Assembly: GCF_000787695.1 (NCBI RefSeq)
Contig: NZ_BBPH01000074.1
Coordinates: forward strand, 1 to 43,225
Reading direction: 5' to 3'
DNA length: 43,225 nucleotides
From: Paracoccus sp. PAMC 22219
GTDB lineage: Bacteria; Pseudomonadota; Alphaproteobacteria; Rhodobacterales; Rhodobacteraceae
Within the stretch, counting starts at the first letter, position 1; each line of letters opens with the position of its first letter. Below, in pieces: positions 9,342-18,600 of this stretch. The notes under the pieces are model-generated. The model made no database searches. It saw only the letters and a list, made by a program, of their open reading frames with translations, and was not told the origin of the DNA. The position numbers and the translations under genes are program-made.

Positions 9342-10483
9342 TCAGCCGTTGCGCGCGTCGAAATCCGCGGTGGCGGCCAGGCGCGACAGCGCCAGCGGAA
9401 TGACCAGCAGCACCGCCAGCGCGACATAGATGCTTCCCAGGCTGAAGTGCTCGGCCAGGAAACCGATGCTGCCCGGTGCCAGCAGGATGCCGGAATAGCC
9501 CATCATCGTGACCACCGACAGGCCCATGCCCGCGGCCAGCCCCGGCACATTCCCCGCCGCCGAAAAGGCGATCGGCACCATGTTCGCGATGCCGATGCCC
9601 GCCAAGGCAAACCCCGCGATCGCAGGTCCCGGCGCGCTGGAGATGCCCGCCAGCGCCAGCCCGGCCATCGCCACGGCGGCACTGACGCGCAGCGTGGTGA
9701 CCGCGCCGTACCGCCGCCGCAGCCCGTCGCCGAGGAACCGCATCGCCGCCATCGTGCCCGCGCAGGCCGCGAAGCCCAGGCCCGCGACGCTCAGCGATGC
9801 GCCCATCTCGCGTTGCAGATAGACGGCGGCCCAATCCAGGATCGCGCCTTCGGGGATCATCGCCGCCAGCGCCATCAGGCCGATCAGCCAGGGCAGGGGG
9901 CTGCGCGGCAGGCGCAGCGGCGCCTTGGGCGCGCCCACTTCGGGTGCGTCCTCCAGCAGGCGGGACAGCGCCCAGACCAGCACCAGCGCAAAGACCGCGG
10001 TGATGACTGCGGCATGGGCCAGTTCCCCGAATCGCTGGATCAGCCAGCCGCCCGCGGCGGCCCCCGCGAATGCCCCAAGGCTCCAGAACCCGTGACAGGA
10101 CGACATGATCGCCCGGCCGCGCGCGCGTTCCACGCGACCGCATTGGCGTTCATCGCCACATCCATGCCGCCGACCATGCCGCCGAACAGAACCACCGTCG
10201 CCGCGACCGCCCAGTAGCTCGGCGCAAGCGAGATCCAGATCATCGACGGCGCCGCCAGCCATGCCGCCAGCCGCACTGCACGGGCGGACCCGGCCCGCGC
10301 GACCATCGCGCCGAACAGGGGCATCACGCAGATCGAGCCAAGGCCCAGCCCCAGCACGATCACCCCGGCACTGGCCTCGGTGATACCAAGCCGTTCCATC
10401 AGCACCGGAATTTTCGGCGCCCAGCTGCCCACCAGCAAGCCGTTCACGAAGAACAGGGCCGACACGGCCCACCGCATCGTCAT
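9342..10483 (-). pseudogene. MFS transporter (YbjJ-like), broken by a one-base frameshift
   Basis: The start ATG 10481-10483 overlaps the TGA of the upstream dehydrogenase gene (TGATG), so translation is probably coupled. The first frame gives MTMRWAVSALFFVNGLLVGS and about 115 residues up to MDVAMNANAVA near 10134. The rest continues in another frame from GRAIMSSCHGFWSLGAFAG to DFDARNG. Restoring one base in the CGCG at 10133-10136 would give about 380 residues with the twelve hydrophobic segments of a major facilitator. The SSCHGFWSLG motif and general layout resemble YbjJ-type inner-membrane transporters; substrate unknown. The co-transcribed hydroxyacid dehydrogenase suggests, without proof, a hydroxy- or oxo-acid substrate. 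The break may be a mutation or a sequencing error. Confidence 0.8.
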
Positions 10484-11487
10484 CACAGCATCGACGGCAC
10501 GACCAAGTCGGGCGGGCGATGCCCGTCGGCAAAGGTCTTGATATTGATGATGACTTTCTCGCCCATCTCGGCTCGGCCCTCGACCGTGGCCGACCCCATA
10601 TGCGGCAGCAGGACGACGTTGGGCAGCTCGCGCAGGCGGGGGTTGATCTCGTGCCCATGCTCGAACACGTCCAGACCGGCACCGGCTATCTCTCCGGCGC
10701 GCAGCATGCGGGTCAGGGCGTTCTCGTCGATGACCTCTCCGCGCGATGTGTTCACGATCACGGCGGACGGCTTCATCAGCTTCAGCCGGCGGGCGTTCAG
10801 CAGGTGAAAGGTCGACGGCGTGTGCGGGGCGTTCACGCTGACGATGTCCATGCGCGCCAGCATCTGGTCCAGGCTTTCCCACCAGGTCGCGCCCAGGGCT
10901 TCCTCGATCTCGGGGCGCAGGCGCTTTCTGTTGTGGTAATGAACCTGCATGCCGAAGGCGTTGGCGCGGCGCGCGACCGCCTGGCCGATGCGGCCCATGC
11001 CCAGAATGCCAAGCCGCCGACCGCCCACGCGCCCGCCCAGATGGGCGGTGGGCGACCAGCCCTGCCAGCGCCCGGCCTGCATCTCGGCCAGGCCTTCGGG
11101 GATCTTGCGCGTCACGGCCAGGATCAGCGCCAGCGTCATGTCGGCGGTATCCTCGGTCACGACGCCGGGGGTGTTGCTGACCAGCACGCCGCGCTGTCGG
11201 GCCGACAGCACGTCGATATGATCCACGCCGGCGCCGAAATTGGCGATCAGCTTCAGCCGTTCGCCCGCGCGGGCCAGCATGGCGGCGGTGATCTGGTCGG
11301 TCACAGTGGGCACCAGCACGTCGGCATCCTGCATCAGCGACACCAACTGATCGGAGGTCATCTTGCGGTCGTCGTCGCGCAGGACCACGTCGAACAGTTC
11401 GGACATGCGGGTCTCGACGGCCTCGGGCAGGCGGCGCGTCACGGCGACGCGCAATCTGCTGCGGGGGGCTGCGGGGGTGGCGGGCAT
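10483..11487 (-). CDS. D-2-hydroxyacid dehydrogenase (glyoxylate/hydroxypyruvate reductase-like)
   Basis: Encodes 334 residues from ATG 11485-11487, chosen because GAGG lies five bases upstream; a GTG two codons earlier would be too close to it. The family oxidises D-2-hydroxyacids or reduces glyoxylate and hydroxypyruvate with NAD(P)H in the cytoplasm. IANFGAGVDHIDV belongs to the substrate domain, GILGMGRIGQAVARR is the Rossmann dinucleotide motif, and the catalytic Arg-Glu-His set is placed in NTSRGEVIDE, the GLDVFEHGHEINPRL segment and LLPHMGSAT. The likeness is closest to glycerate dehydrogenase/glyoxylate reductase, but substrate cannot be fixed from sequence. It leads a two-gene unit with the frameshifted transporter. 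Confidence 0.9.
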   Translation of the reverse strand: MPATPAAPRSRLRVAVTRRLPEAVETRMSELFDVVLRDDDRKMTSDQLVSLMQDADVLVPTVTDQITAAMLARAGERLKLIANFGAGVDHIDVLSARQRGVLVSNTPGVVTEDTADMTLALILAVTRKIPEGLAEMQAGRWQGWSPTAHLGGRVGGRRLGILGMGRIGQAVARRANAFGMQVHYHNRKRLRPEIEEALGATWWESLDQMLARMDIVSVNAPHTPSTFHLLNARRLKLMKPSAVIVNTSRGEVIDENALTRMLRAGEIAGAGLDVFEHGHEINPRLRELPNVVLLPHMGSATVEGRAEMGEKVIINIKTFADGHRPPDLVVPSML

Positions 11488-11639
11488 GGTCACCTCACTG
11501 TGTCAAAGCCTTGATCGGGCGCGTGCAGGCACGCCCTTCCCATCGGCGGACGCTTTTGGCAAACTGCCCGCGTTGAGGGGCAGGCACAAGACCCCAGAAG
11601 GGGCGTCGGCGCCCCGCACAGGACAGGAACGGACAACGC

Positions 11640-12191
11640 ATGACGGCACGGCCAGGCAGGACGGGCGCAAGGGTGGCACTTGCGCTTGTGGCGATGATGG
11701 GGGCTGCCGCCCCGCAGGCGATGGCCCAAAGCGAACCGCAACAAAGCCAGGGCATGGCCGAACAGCGGGGTCCGGTGACCAATCTGCCGCTGCCCCGCTA
11801 TGTCAGCCTGAAGGGAAACGAGGGCAATGCCCGCCGCGGCCCCAGCCTGTCGCACCGCATCGACTGGGTGTTTCGGCACGCGGGCATGCCGCTGCGCGTC
11901 GTCGCCGAATTCGGCCATTGGCGCCGGGTCGAGGACAAGGACGGGGCAGGCGGCTGGATCCACTATGCGCTGCTGTCGGGGGTCCGCACCGCCCTGGTCA
12001 CCCAGGACATGCTGGAGCTGCGCGGCCGGCCGCATGTCGATGCCGACATCGTGGCGCGGGCCGAGGCCGGGGCCATCCTGCGGCTGAACGAATGCGAACC
12101 CGAATGGTGCCGCGTATCGGGCGGCGGTCAGCGGGGCTGGGTGCCCAAGTCGACGATCTGGGGCGTGGACGCGGGCGAAATCCGCGACTGA
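11640..12191 (+). CDS. exported SH3-like domain protein
   Basis: Encodes 183 residues. Residues 1-29 look like a cleavable signal peptide (basic start, hydrophobic ALALVAMMGAAAP, cleavage after AMA). The mature part has two SH3-like stretches: YVSLKGNEGNARRGPSLSHRIDWVF with EFGHWRRVEDKDGAGGWIHY, and LELRGRPHVDADIV with EWCRVSGGGQRGWVPKSTIWGV. This matches the bacterial SH3-like family long labelled DUF1058, generally thought to act in the periplasm at the cell wall; precise function unknown. The leader contains a small hairpin (GGGGCG/CGCCCC, 11600-11615). It is divergent from the hydroxyacid dehydrogenase and ends 142 bases before nuoA. Confidence 0.85.
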   Translation: MTARPGRTGARVALALVAMMGAAAPQAMAQSEPQQSQGMAEQRGPVTNLPLPRYVSLKGNEGNARRGPSLSHRIDWVFRHAGMPLRVVAEFGHWRRVEDKDGAGGWIHYALLSGVRTALVTQDMLELRGRPHVDADIVARAEAGAILRLNECEPEWCRVSGGGQRGWVPKSTIWGVDAGEIRD

Positions 12192-12240
12192 TCCACAGGC
12201 CATTGCAACAATTCGCCGCGCTTTCGGTCCCCCGCGCCCG

Positions 12241-12269
12241 TTGACCCCGGACGGTCACGGGTCTAAACC
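12241..12269 (+). promoter_or_regulatory. candidate promoter of the nuo operon
   Basis: TTGACC (12241-12246) and TAAACC (12264-12269) are separated by the optimal 17 bases. Transcription would start near 12276, giving a leader of roughly 58 bases before nuoA that contains the two alternative hairpins described next. The -35 fits well, the -10 moderately. Confidence 0.5.
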
Positions 12270-12284
12270 GCACTCAGCCAACCC

Positions 12285-12326
12285 GTCGCGGGGTCAGCCG
12301 TGATCCCCGCGACCGACAAGGGGATC
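12285..12326 (+). promoter_or_regulatory. nuoA leader with two mutually exclusive hairpins
   Basis: Hairpin A pairs GTCGCGGGG (12285-12293) with CCCCGCGAC (12305-12313), nine perfect base pairs with an 11-base loop. Hairpin B pairs GATCCCC (12302-12308) with GGGGATC (12320-12326), seven pairs extendable by two wobble pairs. Both need CCCC 12305-12308, so only one can form. Hairpin B covers GGGGA, the best ribosome binding site for the GTG start at 12334; hairpin A leaves it free. This is the layout of a translational on/off switch. The pairing is seen directly; regulation is inferred. Confidence 0.5.
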
Positions 12327-12333
12327 GTCACCC

Positions 12334-13223
<890 letters not shown>

Positions 13224-13225
13224 CC

Positions 13226-13846
13226 ATGGCGACCTATACCGATCCCGACGCGCTGGACCAGCTGGCCGAGCACATCAAGCTGCGCCGCCCGAACGAGGTC
13301 ATCGGCACCGACGTGGCCTTTGGCGAATTGACCGTGACCGCCACGGCCAGCGGCGTCCTGGACCTGCTGGACTTTCTGCGCAGCGACAGCAGCTGCCGGT
13401 TCTCGACGCTGGTCGACATCACCGCCGTCGATTACCCGTCGCGCCAGCAGCGTTTCGACGTGGTCTGGCACTTCCTGTCGATGTACCAGAACCACCGCAT
13501 CCGCGTGAAGGTCGCCATCCGCGAGGATGAGATGCTGCCGACGCTGACCGCGATCTATCCCGCCGCCAACTGGTTCGAGCGCGAGATCTTCGACATGTTT
13601 GGGATCCTGTTCACCGGTCACCCGGACCTGCGCCGCATCCTGACCGACTATGGCTTTTCCGGCCATCCGCTGCGCAAGGATTTCCCGACCACCGGCTATG
13701 TCGAGGTTCGCTATGATGACGCCGAGAAGCGCGTGATCTATGAACCCGTGTCGCTGGTGCAGGAATACCGGCAGTTCGATTTCCTGTCGCCTTGGGAAGG
13801 CGTGCAATACGCCCTGCCCGGCGACGAAAAGGGGCCCGCGAAATGA
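13226..13846 (+). CDS. nuoC: NADH-quinone oxidoreductase subunit C
   Basis: Encodes 206 residues, separate from NuoD (some bacteria fuse them). NuoC (Nqo5, 30 kDa subunit) is part of the peripheral arm connecting to the quinone module. The signature [20 protein letters not shown] is followed by [20 protein letters not shown], which overlaps the nuoB stop, serves ATG 13226; a GTG two codons earlier would sit on the ribosome site. The end overlaps nuoD in ATGA. Confidence 0.97.
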   Translation: MATYTDPDALDQLAEHIKLRRPNEVIGTDVAFGELTVTATASGVLDLLDFLRSDSSCRFSTLVDITAVDYPSRQQRFDVVWHFLSMYQNHRIRVKVAIREDEMLPTLTAIYPAANWFEREIFDMFGILFTGHPDLRRILTDYGFSGHPLRKDFPTTGYVEVRYDDAEKRVIYEPVSLVQEYRQFDFLSPWEGVQYALPGDEKGPAK

Positions 13847-15084
13847 TGGACGGCGATATCCGCGCGAACAGCTATGACGACGGCAGCCACGACTTGGTGA
13901 CCGGCGAACAGCGCATCCGCAACTTCAACATCAACTTTGGCCCGCAACACCCTGCCGCGCATGGCGTTCTTCGCATGGTGCTGGAGCTGGACGGCGAGGT
14001 CGTGGAACGCGCCGACCCGCATATCGGCCTGCTGCATCGCGGCACCGAAAAGCTGATGGAAAGCCGGACCTATCTGCAGAACCTGCCGTATTTCGACCGG
14101 CTGGATTACGTGTCGCCGATGAACCAGGAACATGCCTGGTGCCTGGCGATAGAACGTCTGACCGGCACCGTCGTGCCGCGTCGTGCCAGCCTAATCCGGG
14201 TGCTGTTCTGCGAGGTGGGGCGTATCCTGAACCACCTGCTGGGCCTGACGACCGGCGCGCTGGACGTGGGCGCCCTGACGCCGCCGCTGTGGGGTTTCGA
14301 GGCGCGCGAGGATCTGATGATCTTCTATGAACGCGCATCGGGTGCGCGCCTGCACGCGGCCTATTTCCGGCCGGGCGGCGTCCATCAGGACCTGACCCCG
14401 GACCTGCTGGACGACATGGAGAAGTGGTGCGACCATTTCCCCAACGTGCTGGATGATCTGGACACGCTGCTGACGGAAAACCGCATCTTCAAGCAGCGAC
14501 TGGTCGATATCGGCATCGTGTCTGAACAGGACGCGCTGGACTGGGGCTTTTCGGGCGTGATGGTGCGCGGATCGGGCATGGCCTGGGACCTGCGCCGCAG
14601 CCAGCCCTATGAATGCTATGACGAATTCGACTTCAAGATCCCGGTCGGCACCAACGGCGATTGCTATGACCGCTTCCTGTGCCGGATGCAGGAGATGCGG
14701 GAATCGACCCGCATCATGCAGCAGGCGATCACCAAGCTGCGCGCCGAGGGTCCCGGAGAGGTCCTGGCCCGCGGCAAGCTGACCCCGCCCAAGCGCGGCG
14801 ACATGAAGCGTGACATGGAAAGCCTGATCCACCACTTCAAGCTGTACACCGAAGGCTTCCGCGTTCCCGCCGGAGAGGTCTATGCCGCCGTCGAGGCGCC
14901 GAAGGGCGAATTCGGCGTCTATCTGGTCAGCGACGGCACCAACAAACCCTATCGCGCCAAACTGCGCGCGCCGGGGTTCCTGCACCTTCAATCCATGGAC
15001 TGGATGTCCAAGGGCCATCTGCTGGCCGACGTCCCGGCCCTGATCGCCACCCAGGATATCGTCTTCGGAGAGGTTGACCGCTGA
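13843..15084 (+). CDS. nuoD: NADH-quinone oxidoreductase subunit D
   Basis: Encodes 413 residues, like Paracoccus Nqo4. NuoD (49 kDa subunit) shapes the quinone-binding pocket and descends from the large subunit of NiFe hydrogenases. [31 protein letters not shown] and [11 protein letters not shown] are the diagnostic N-terminal motifs; [14 protein letters not shown] and the C-terminal [13 protein letters not shown] complete the subunit. Tandem ATG codons at 13843 and 13846 are both possible; the first overlaps the nuoC stop. Confidence 0.97.
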   Translation: MMDGDIRANSYDDGSHDLVTGEQRIRNFNINFGPQHPAAHGVLRMVLELDGEVVERADPHIGLLHRGTEKLMESRTYLQNLPYFDRLDYVSPMNQEHAWCLAIERLTGTVVPRRASLIRVLFCEVGRILNHLLGLTTGALDVGALTPPLWGFEAREDLMIFYERASGARLHAAYFRPGGVHQDLTPDLLDDMEKWCDHFPNVLDDLDTLLTENRIFKQRLVDIGIVSEQDALDWGFSGVMVRGSGMAWDLRRSQPYECYDEFDFKIPVGTNGDCYDRFLCRMQEMRESTRIMQQAITKLRAEGPGEVLARGKLTPPKRGDMKRDMESLIHHFKLYTEGFRVPAGEVYAAVEAPKGEFGVYLVSDGTNKPYRAKLRAPGFLHLQSMDWMSKGHLLADVPALIATQDIVFGEVDR

Positions 15085-15977
15085 TGCTGCGCCGCCTGCA
15101 CCCCGTCCAGCCGGACAGTTTCGAATTCACGCCTGCGAACCTGGAATGGGCCCAGGCGCAGATCACCAAGTACCCCGAAGGTCGCCAGCAATCGGCGATC
15201 ATTCCCGTCCTGTGGCGTGCCCAGGAACAGGAAGGCTGGCTGTCGCGTCCCGCCATCGAATATTGCGCCGGCCTGCTGGGCATGGCCTATATCCGGGCGC
15301 TGGAGGTGGCGACATTCTACTTCATGTTCCAGCTGCAACCCGTTGGGACTGTTGCGAACATCCAGATCTGCGGCACCACGACCTGCATGATCTGCGGGGC
15401 GGAAGACCTGGTCGCGGTCTGCAAGCGCAAGATCGCGCCGACGCCGCACACCCTGTCCGCCGACGGCAAGTTCAGCTGGGAAGAGGTCGAGTGCCTGGGC
15501 GCCTGCGCCAACGCGCCGATGGCCCAGATCGGCAAGGATTACTATGAGGACCTGACGCCAGAAAGCCTCGAGGCGCTGATCGACCGCATGTCCGCCGGAG
15601 AAGTTCCGGTGCCCGGATCCCAGACCGGCCGCTTTGCGTCCGAACCCGTCAGCGGCCTGACCAGTCTTGCCGACCTGAAAGGGCAGGAGGGGCACAACGC
15701 AAGCGTCCAGCTGGCCTCCGATCTGGGCGAGACGCTGAAGCGCATCGACGGGACTGAGGTGCCGATCCTGACCAGGTGGCGCCGGAAACCGCAGGCTGCT
15801 GTCGATGACCAGACCGGCATCGATACCGCACCCGAACACGAACCGCGCCCCTCGGACGGCACGCCTGTCGATTCGACCGGCGTGACCGAGCAGGAGGCGC
15901 AGGCCAGTTCCGCCGCACGCCCGGTTTCCAAGCGTGAACCTGCGGACGTGCGCCAGGACGACAAGGACCGCGACTGA
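15084..15977 (+). CDS. nuoE: NADH-quinone oxidoreductase subunit E with long charged C-terminal tail
   Basis: Encodes 297 residues, clearly longer than the roughly 160-240 usual for the family. NuoE (Nqo2, 24 kDa subunit) holds 2Fe-2S cluster N1a next to the NADH site; ligands are Cys96 and Cys101 in ICGTTTC and Cys137 and Cys141 in [10 protein letters not shown]. The thioredoxin-like core ends near residue 170. The remainder includes [28 protein letters not shown], then a hydrophilic, probably disordered acidic/Ser-Thr-rich tail ending DDKDRD. Many Rhodobacterales NuoE proteins, as I recall, end in a helix-hairpin-helix region; here that motif is instead in the next gene. Start ATG 15084 shares one base with the nuoD stop (TGATG). 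Confidence 0.95.
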   Translation: MLRRLHPVQPDSFEFTPANLEWAQAQITKYPEGRQQSAIIPVLWRAQEQEGWLSRPAIEYCAGLLGMAYIRALEVATFYFMFQLQPVGTVANIQICGTTTCMICGAEDLVAVCKRKIAPTPHTLSADGKFSWEEVECLGACANAPMAQIGKDYYEDLTPESLEALIDRMSAGEVPVPGSQTGRFASEPVSGLTSLADLKGQEGHNASVQLASDLGETLKRIDGTEVPILTRWRRKPQAAVDDQTGIDTAPEHEPRPSDGTPVDSTGVTEQEAQASSAARPVSKREPADVRQDDKDRD

Positions 15978-16012
15978 CCGCAACCGAACGACCCGCAGAA
16001 AGGACGCCCGCC

Positions 16013-16558
16013 ATGACACCCGCCAGCAGAACCACCGGAGCCGTCACGGCGCTGCTGGTCTTTCTGGGCATCGGCCTGTTCGGGCAGGTGGGCTGGCTGG
16101 CCGCGCTTGTGCTGGCGCTGATCGCGGGCGGGCTGCTGGGCCTGATGCTGGGCTGGCTGGGTGACGACGGCGGCGTTGTCATGGACGGATCGGGATGGGA
16201 TGCGATGCCGCTGCCGCCCCGGCCGGTCCCGCAGGCCCCCGTCCCGATGGCCGCGCCCGAGATCGCGCCGTCCGGGGACGCCGTTCCGCCGGTCGCCGTC
16301 CGGGAGATGCCCGATGCCACGCGCAGCATCTATGCGGGCGGGCCGGACGATCTGCAGGCCATCAAGGGCATCGGGCCCAAGGTTCGGCAGGCCCTGGAAC
16401 AGGCCGGCGTGACGCGTTTCGCGCAGATCGCCGCGTGGGACGATGCCGACGTCGATCGCATGGCGGCCGGGATCGGTCGCGCCGCGTCGCGCATCCGGAA
16501 CGATGACTGGGTGGGGCAGGCGCGCGCGCTGGCCGCACGCCGGCAGGAGGCGGGGTGA
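16013..16558 (+). CDS. membrane-anchored helix-hairpin-helix protein in the nuo operon (URF1 position)
   Basis: Encodes 181 residues of unknown function. Residues 9-50 form two adjacent hydrophobic segments (ALLVFLGIGLFGQVGWLAAL then VLALIAGGLLGLMLGWL). A proline/alanine-rich linker follows (65-100), then a helix-hairpin-helix-like domain at 112-160 with DDLQAIKGIGPKVRQALEQA and GVTRFAQIAAWDDADVDRM. This domain type binds DNA in repair proteins, but the same GIGPK-type region occurs at the C-terminus of NuoE in related bacteria, so a protein-protein role at complex I is at least as likely. AAAGGA precedes ATG 16013. It corresponds in position to the first unidentified frame of the P. denitrificans cluster. 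Confidence 0.85.
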   Translation: MTPASRTTGAVTALLVFLGIGLFGQVGWLAALVLALIAGGLLGLMLGWLGDDGGVVMDGSGWDAMPLPPRPVPQAPVPMAAPEIAPSGDAVPPVAVREMPDATRSIYAGGPDDLQAIKGIGPKVRQALEQAGVTRFAQIAAWDDADVDRMAAGIGRAASRIRNDDWVGQARALAARRQEAG

Positions 16559-16767
16559 TGGCAGACCCCGCGCAGGACGCCCGCCAGATGCGGTTGGTCG
16601 CGATCGTGATCGCGGTCGCCATGCTGGGCTGGCTCGCCATTCAGGCGATCGGGCGGCACTATGACTGGGCGGCGCAATGGGCCTTTCTGGCCGACCTTGC
16701 CGCCATTGGCGCTTTTGTCTGGTCGCTGATCGTGACCTGGCGTATCTGGCGGCGCAGGAATGCGTGA
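16558..16767 (+). CDS. small membrane protein in the nuo operon (DUF5337-like, URF2 position)
   Basis: Encodes 69 residues from ATG 16558, whose first base is the last base of the preceding stop (TGATG), with AGGAG upstream. Two hydrophobic helices are visible, LVAIVIAVAMLGWLAIQAI and WAFLADLAAIGAFVWSLIV, ending in the basic tail RIWRRRNA, so the termini probably face the cytoplasm. I recall such short proteins as DUF5337 in Rhodobacterales nuo clusters, a recollection not checked. Function unknown; its place suggests a complex I assembly or accessory role. Confidence 0.8.
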   Translation: MADPAQDARQMRLVAIVIAVAMLGWLAIQAIGRHYDWAAQWAFLADLAAIGAFVWSLIVTWRIWRRRNA

Positions 16768-16779
16768 CGCCGGGAATAA

Positions 16780-18087
<1,308 letters not shown>

Positions 18088-18104
18088 TCGCAGGCGCGGC
18101 ATAT

Positions 18105-18173
18105 CACGATCCCCGCACGGGGTCGTGTCGGGCATTGCGCCCGGCGGGTGATTACGTGGGGACACGTGATCAC
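18105..18173 (+). promoter_or_regulatory. two tandem hairpins between nuoF and the DUF5333-like gene
   Basis: The first stem pairs CACGATCCC with GGGGTCGTG (18105-18127, one wobble pair, five-base loop). The second pairs GTGATTACGTG with CACGTGATCAC (18148-18173, 11 pairs with one wobble) around GGGA, a GNRA-type tetraloop. The second stem ends two bases before the AAAGGA ribosome site of the next gene. No T tract follows, so simple termination is unlikely; RNase processing, 3' protection of the upstream message or tuning of translation are possible roles. Confidence 0.55.
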
Positions 18174-18188
18174 CGAAAGGATGCCGTG

Positions 18189-18590
18189 ATGAAACGACCC
18201 CTGCTTGCCGCCATCGCCCTGACTCTTCTGGCCGCCCCCGCCGCCGCGCAGGCGCCGCTGAGCCAGGAGACCTATATCAACGACCGGCTGGTCCAGGCCC
18301 GCGTGGCCGACATGCTGCGCCGGGGATGCCCCGACATCAGCGCCCGCATGATCCGCGCCTTCAGCGAGGCGCGGGCGCTGAAACGCTATGCCCTGGATCA
18401 GGGCTATTCCGAGACCGAGATCGAGACCTTTCTGGACAGCCGCGAGGATCGCCGACGCATCTATGCCGAGGCAGACCGCTATATGGTCCAGAATGGCGTC
18501 GTGAACGGACAGCCGGAAACCTTTTGCCGCCTTGGGCGGGACGAAATCGCACGGCAGACGGTCGCAGGATCGCTGCTGAGTGCCAGATAA
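18189..18590 (+). CDS. exported DUF5333-like protein in the nuo operon (URF3 position)
   Basis: Encodes 133 residues. Residues 1-20 ([20 protein letters not shown]) form a clear signal peptide, so the mature protein of about 113 residues should be periplasmic. It is helical and charged, with two cysteines, Cys47 (GCPDIS) and Cys113 (TFCRLG), which could form a disulfide. I associate this sequence type with DUF5333 of Rhodobacterales nuo clusters; the name is from memory and the function is unknown. AAAGGA precedes ATG 18189, directly behind an 11-bp hairpin. The same reading frame is open further upstream inside nuoF, but without a start signal. Confidence 0.82.
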   Translation: MKRPLLAAIALTLLAAPAAAQAPLSQETYINDRLVQARVADMLRRGCPDISARMIRAFSEARALKRYALDQGYSETEIETFLDSREDRRRIYAEADRYMVQNGVVNGQPETFCRLGRDEIARQTVAGSLLSAR

Positions 18591-18600
18591 GGAAGTCATC

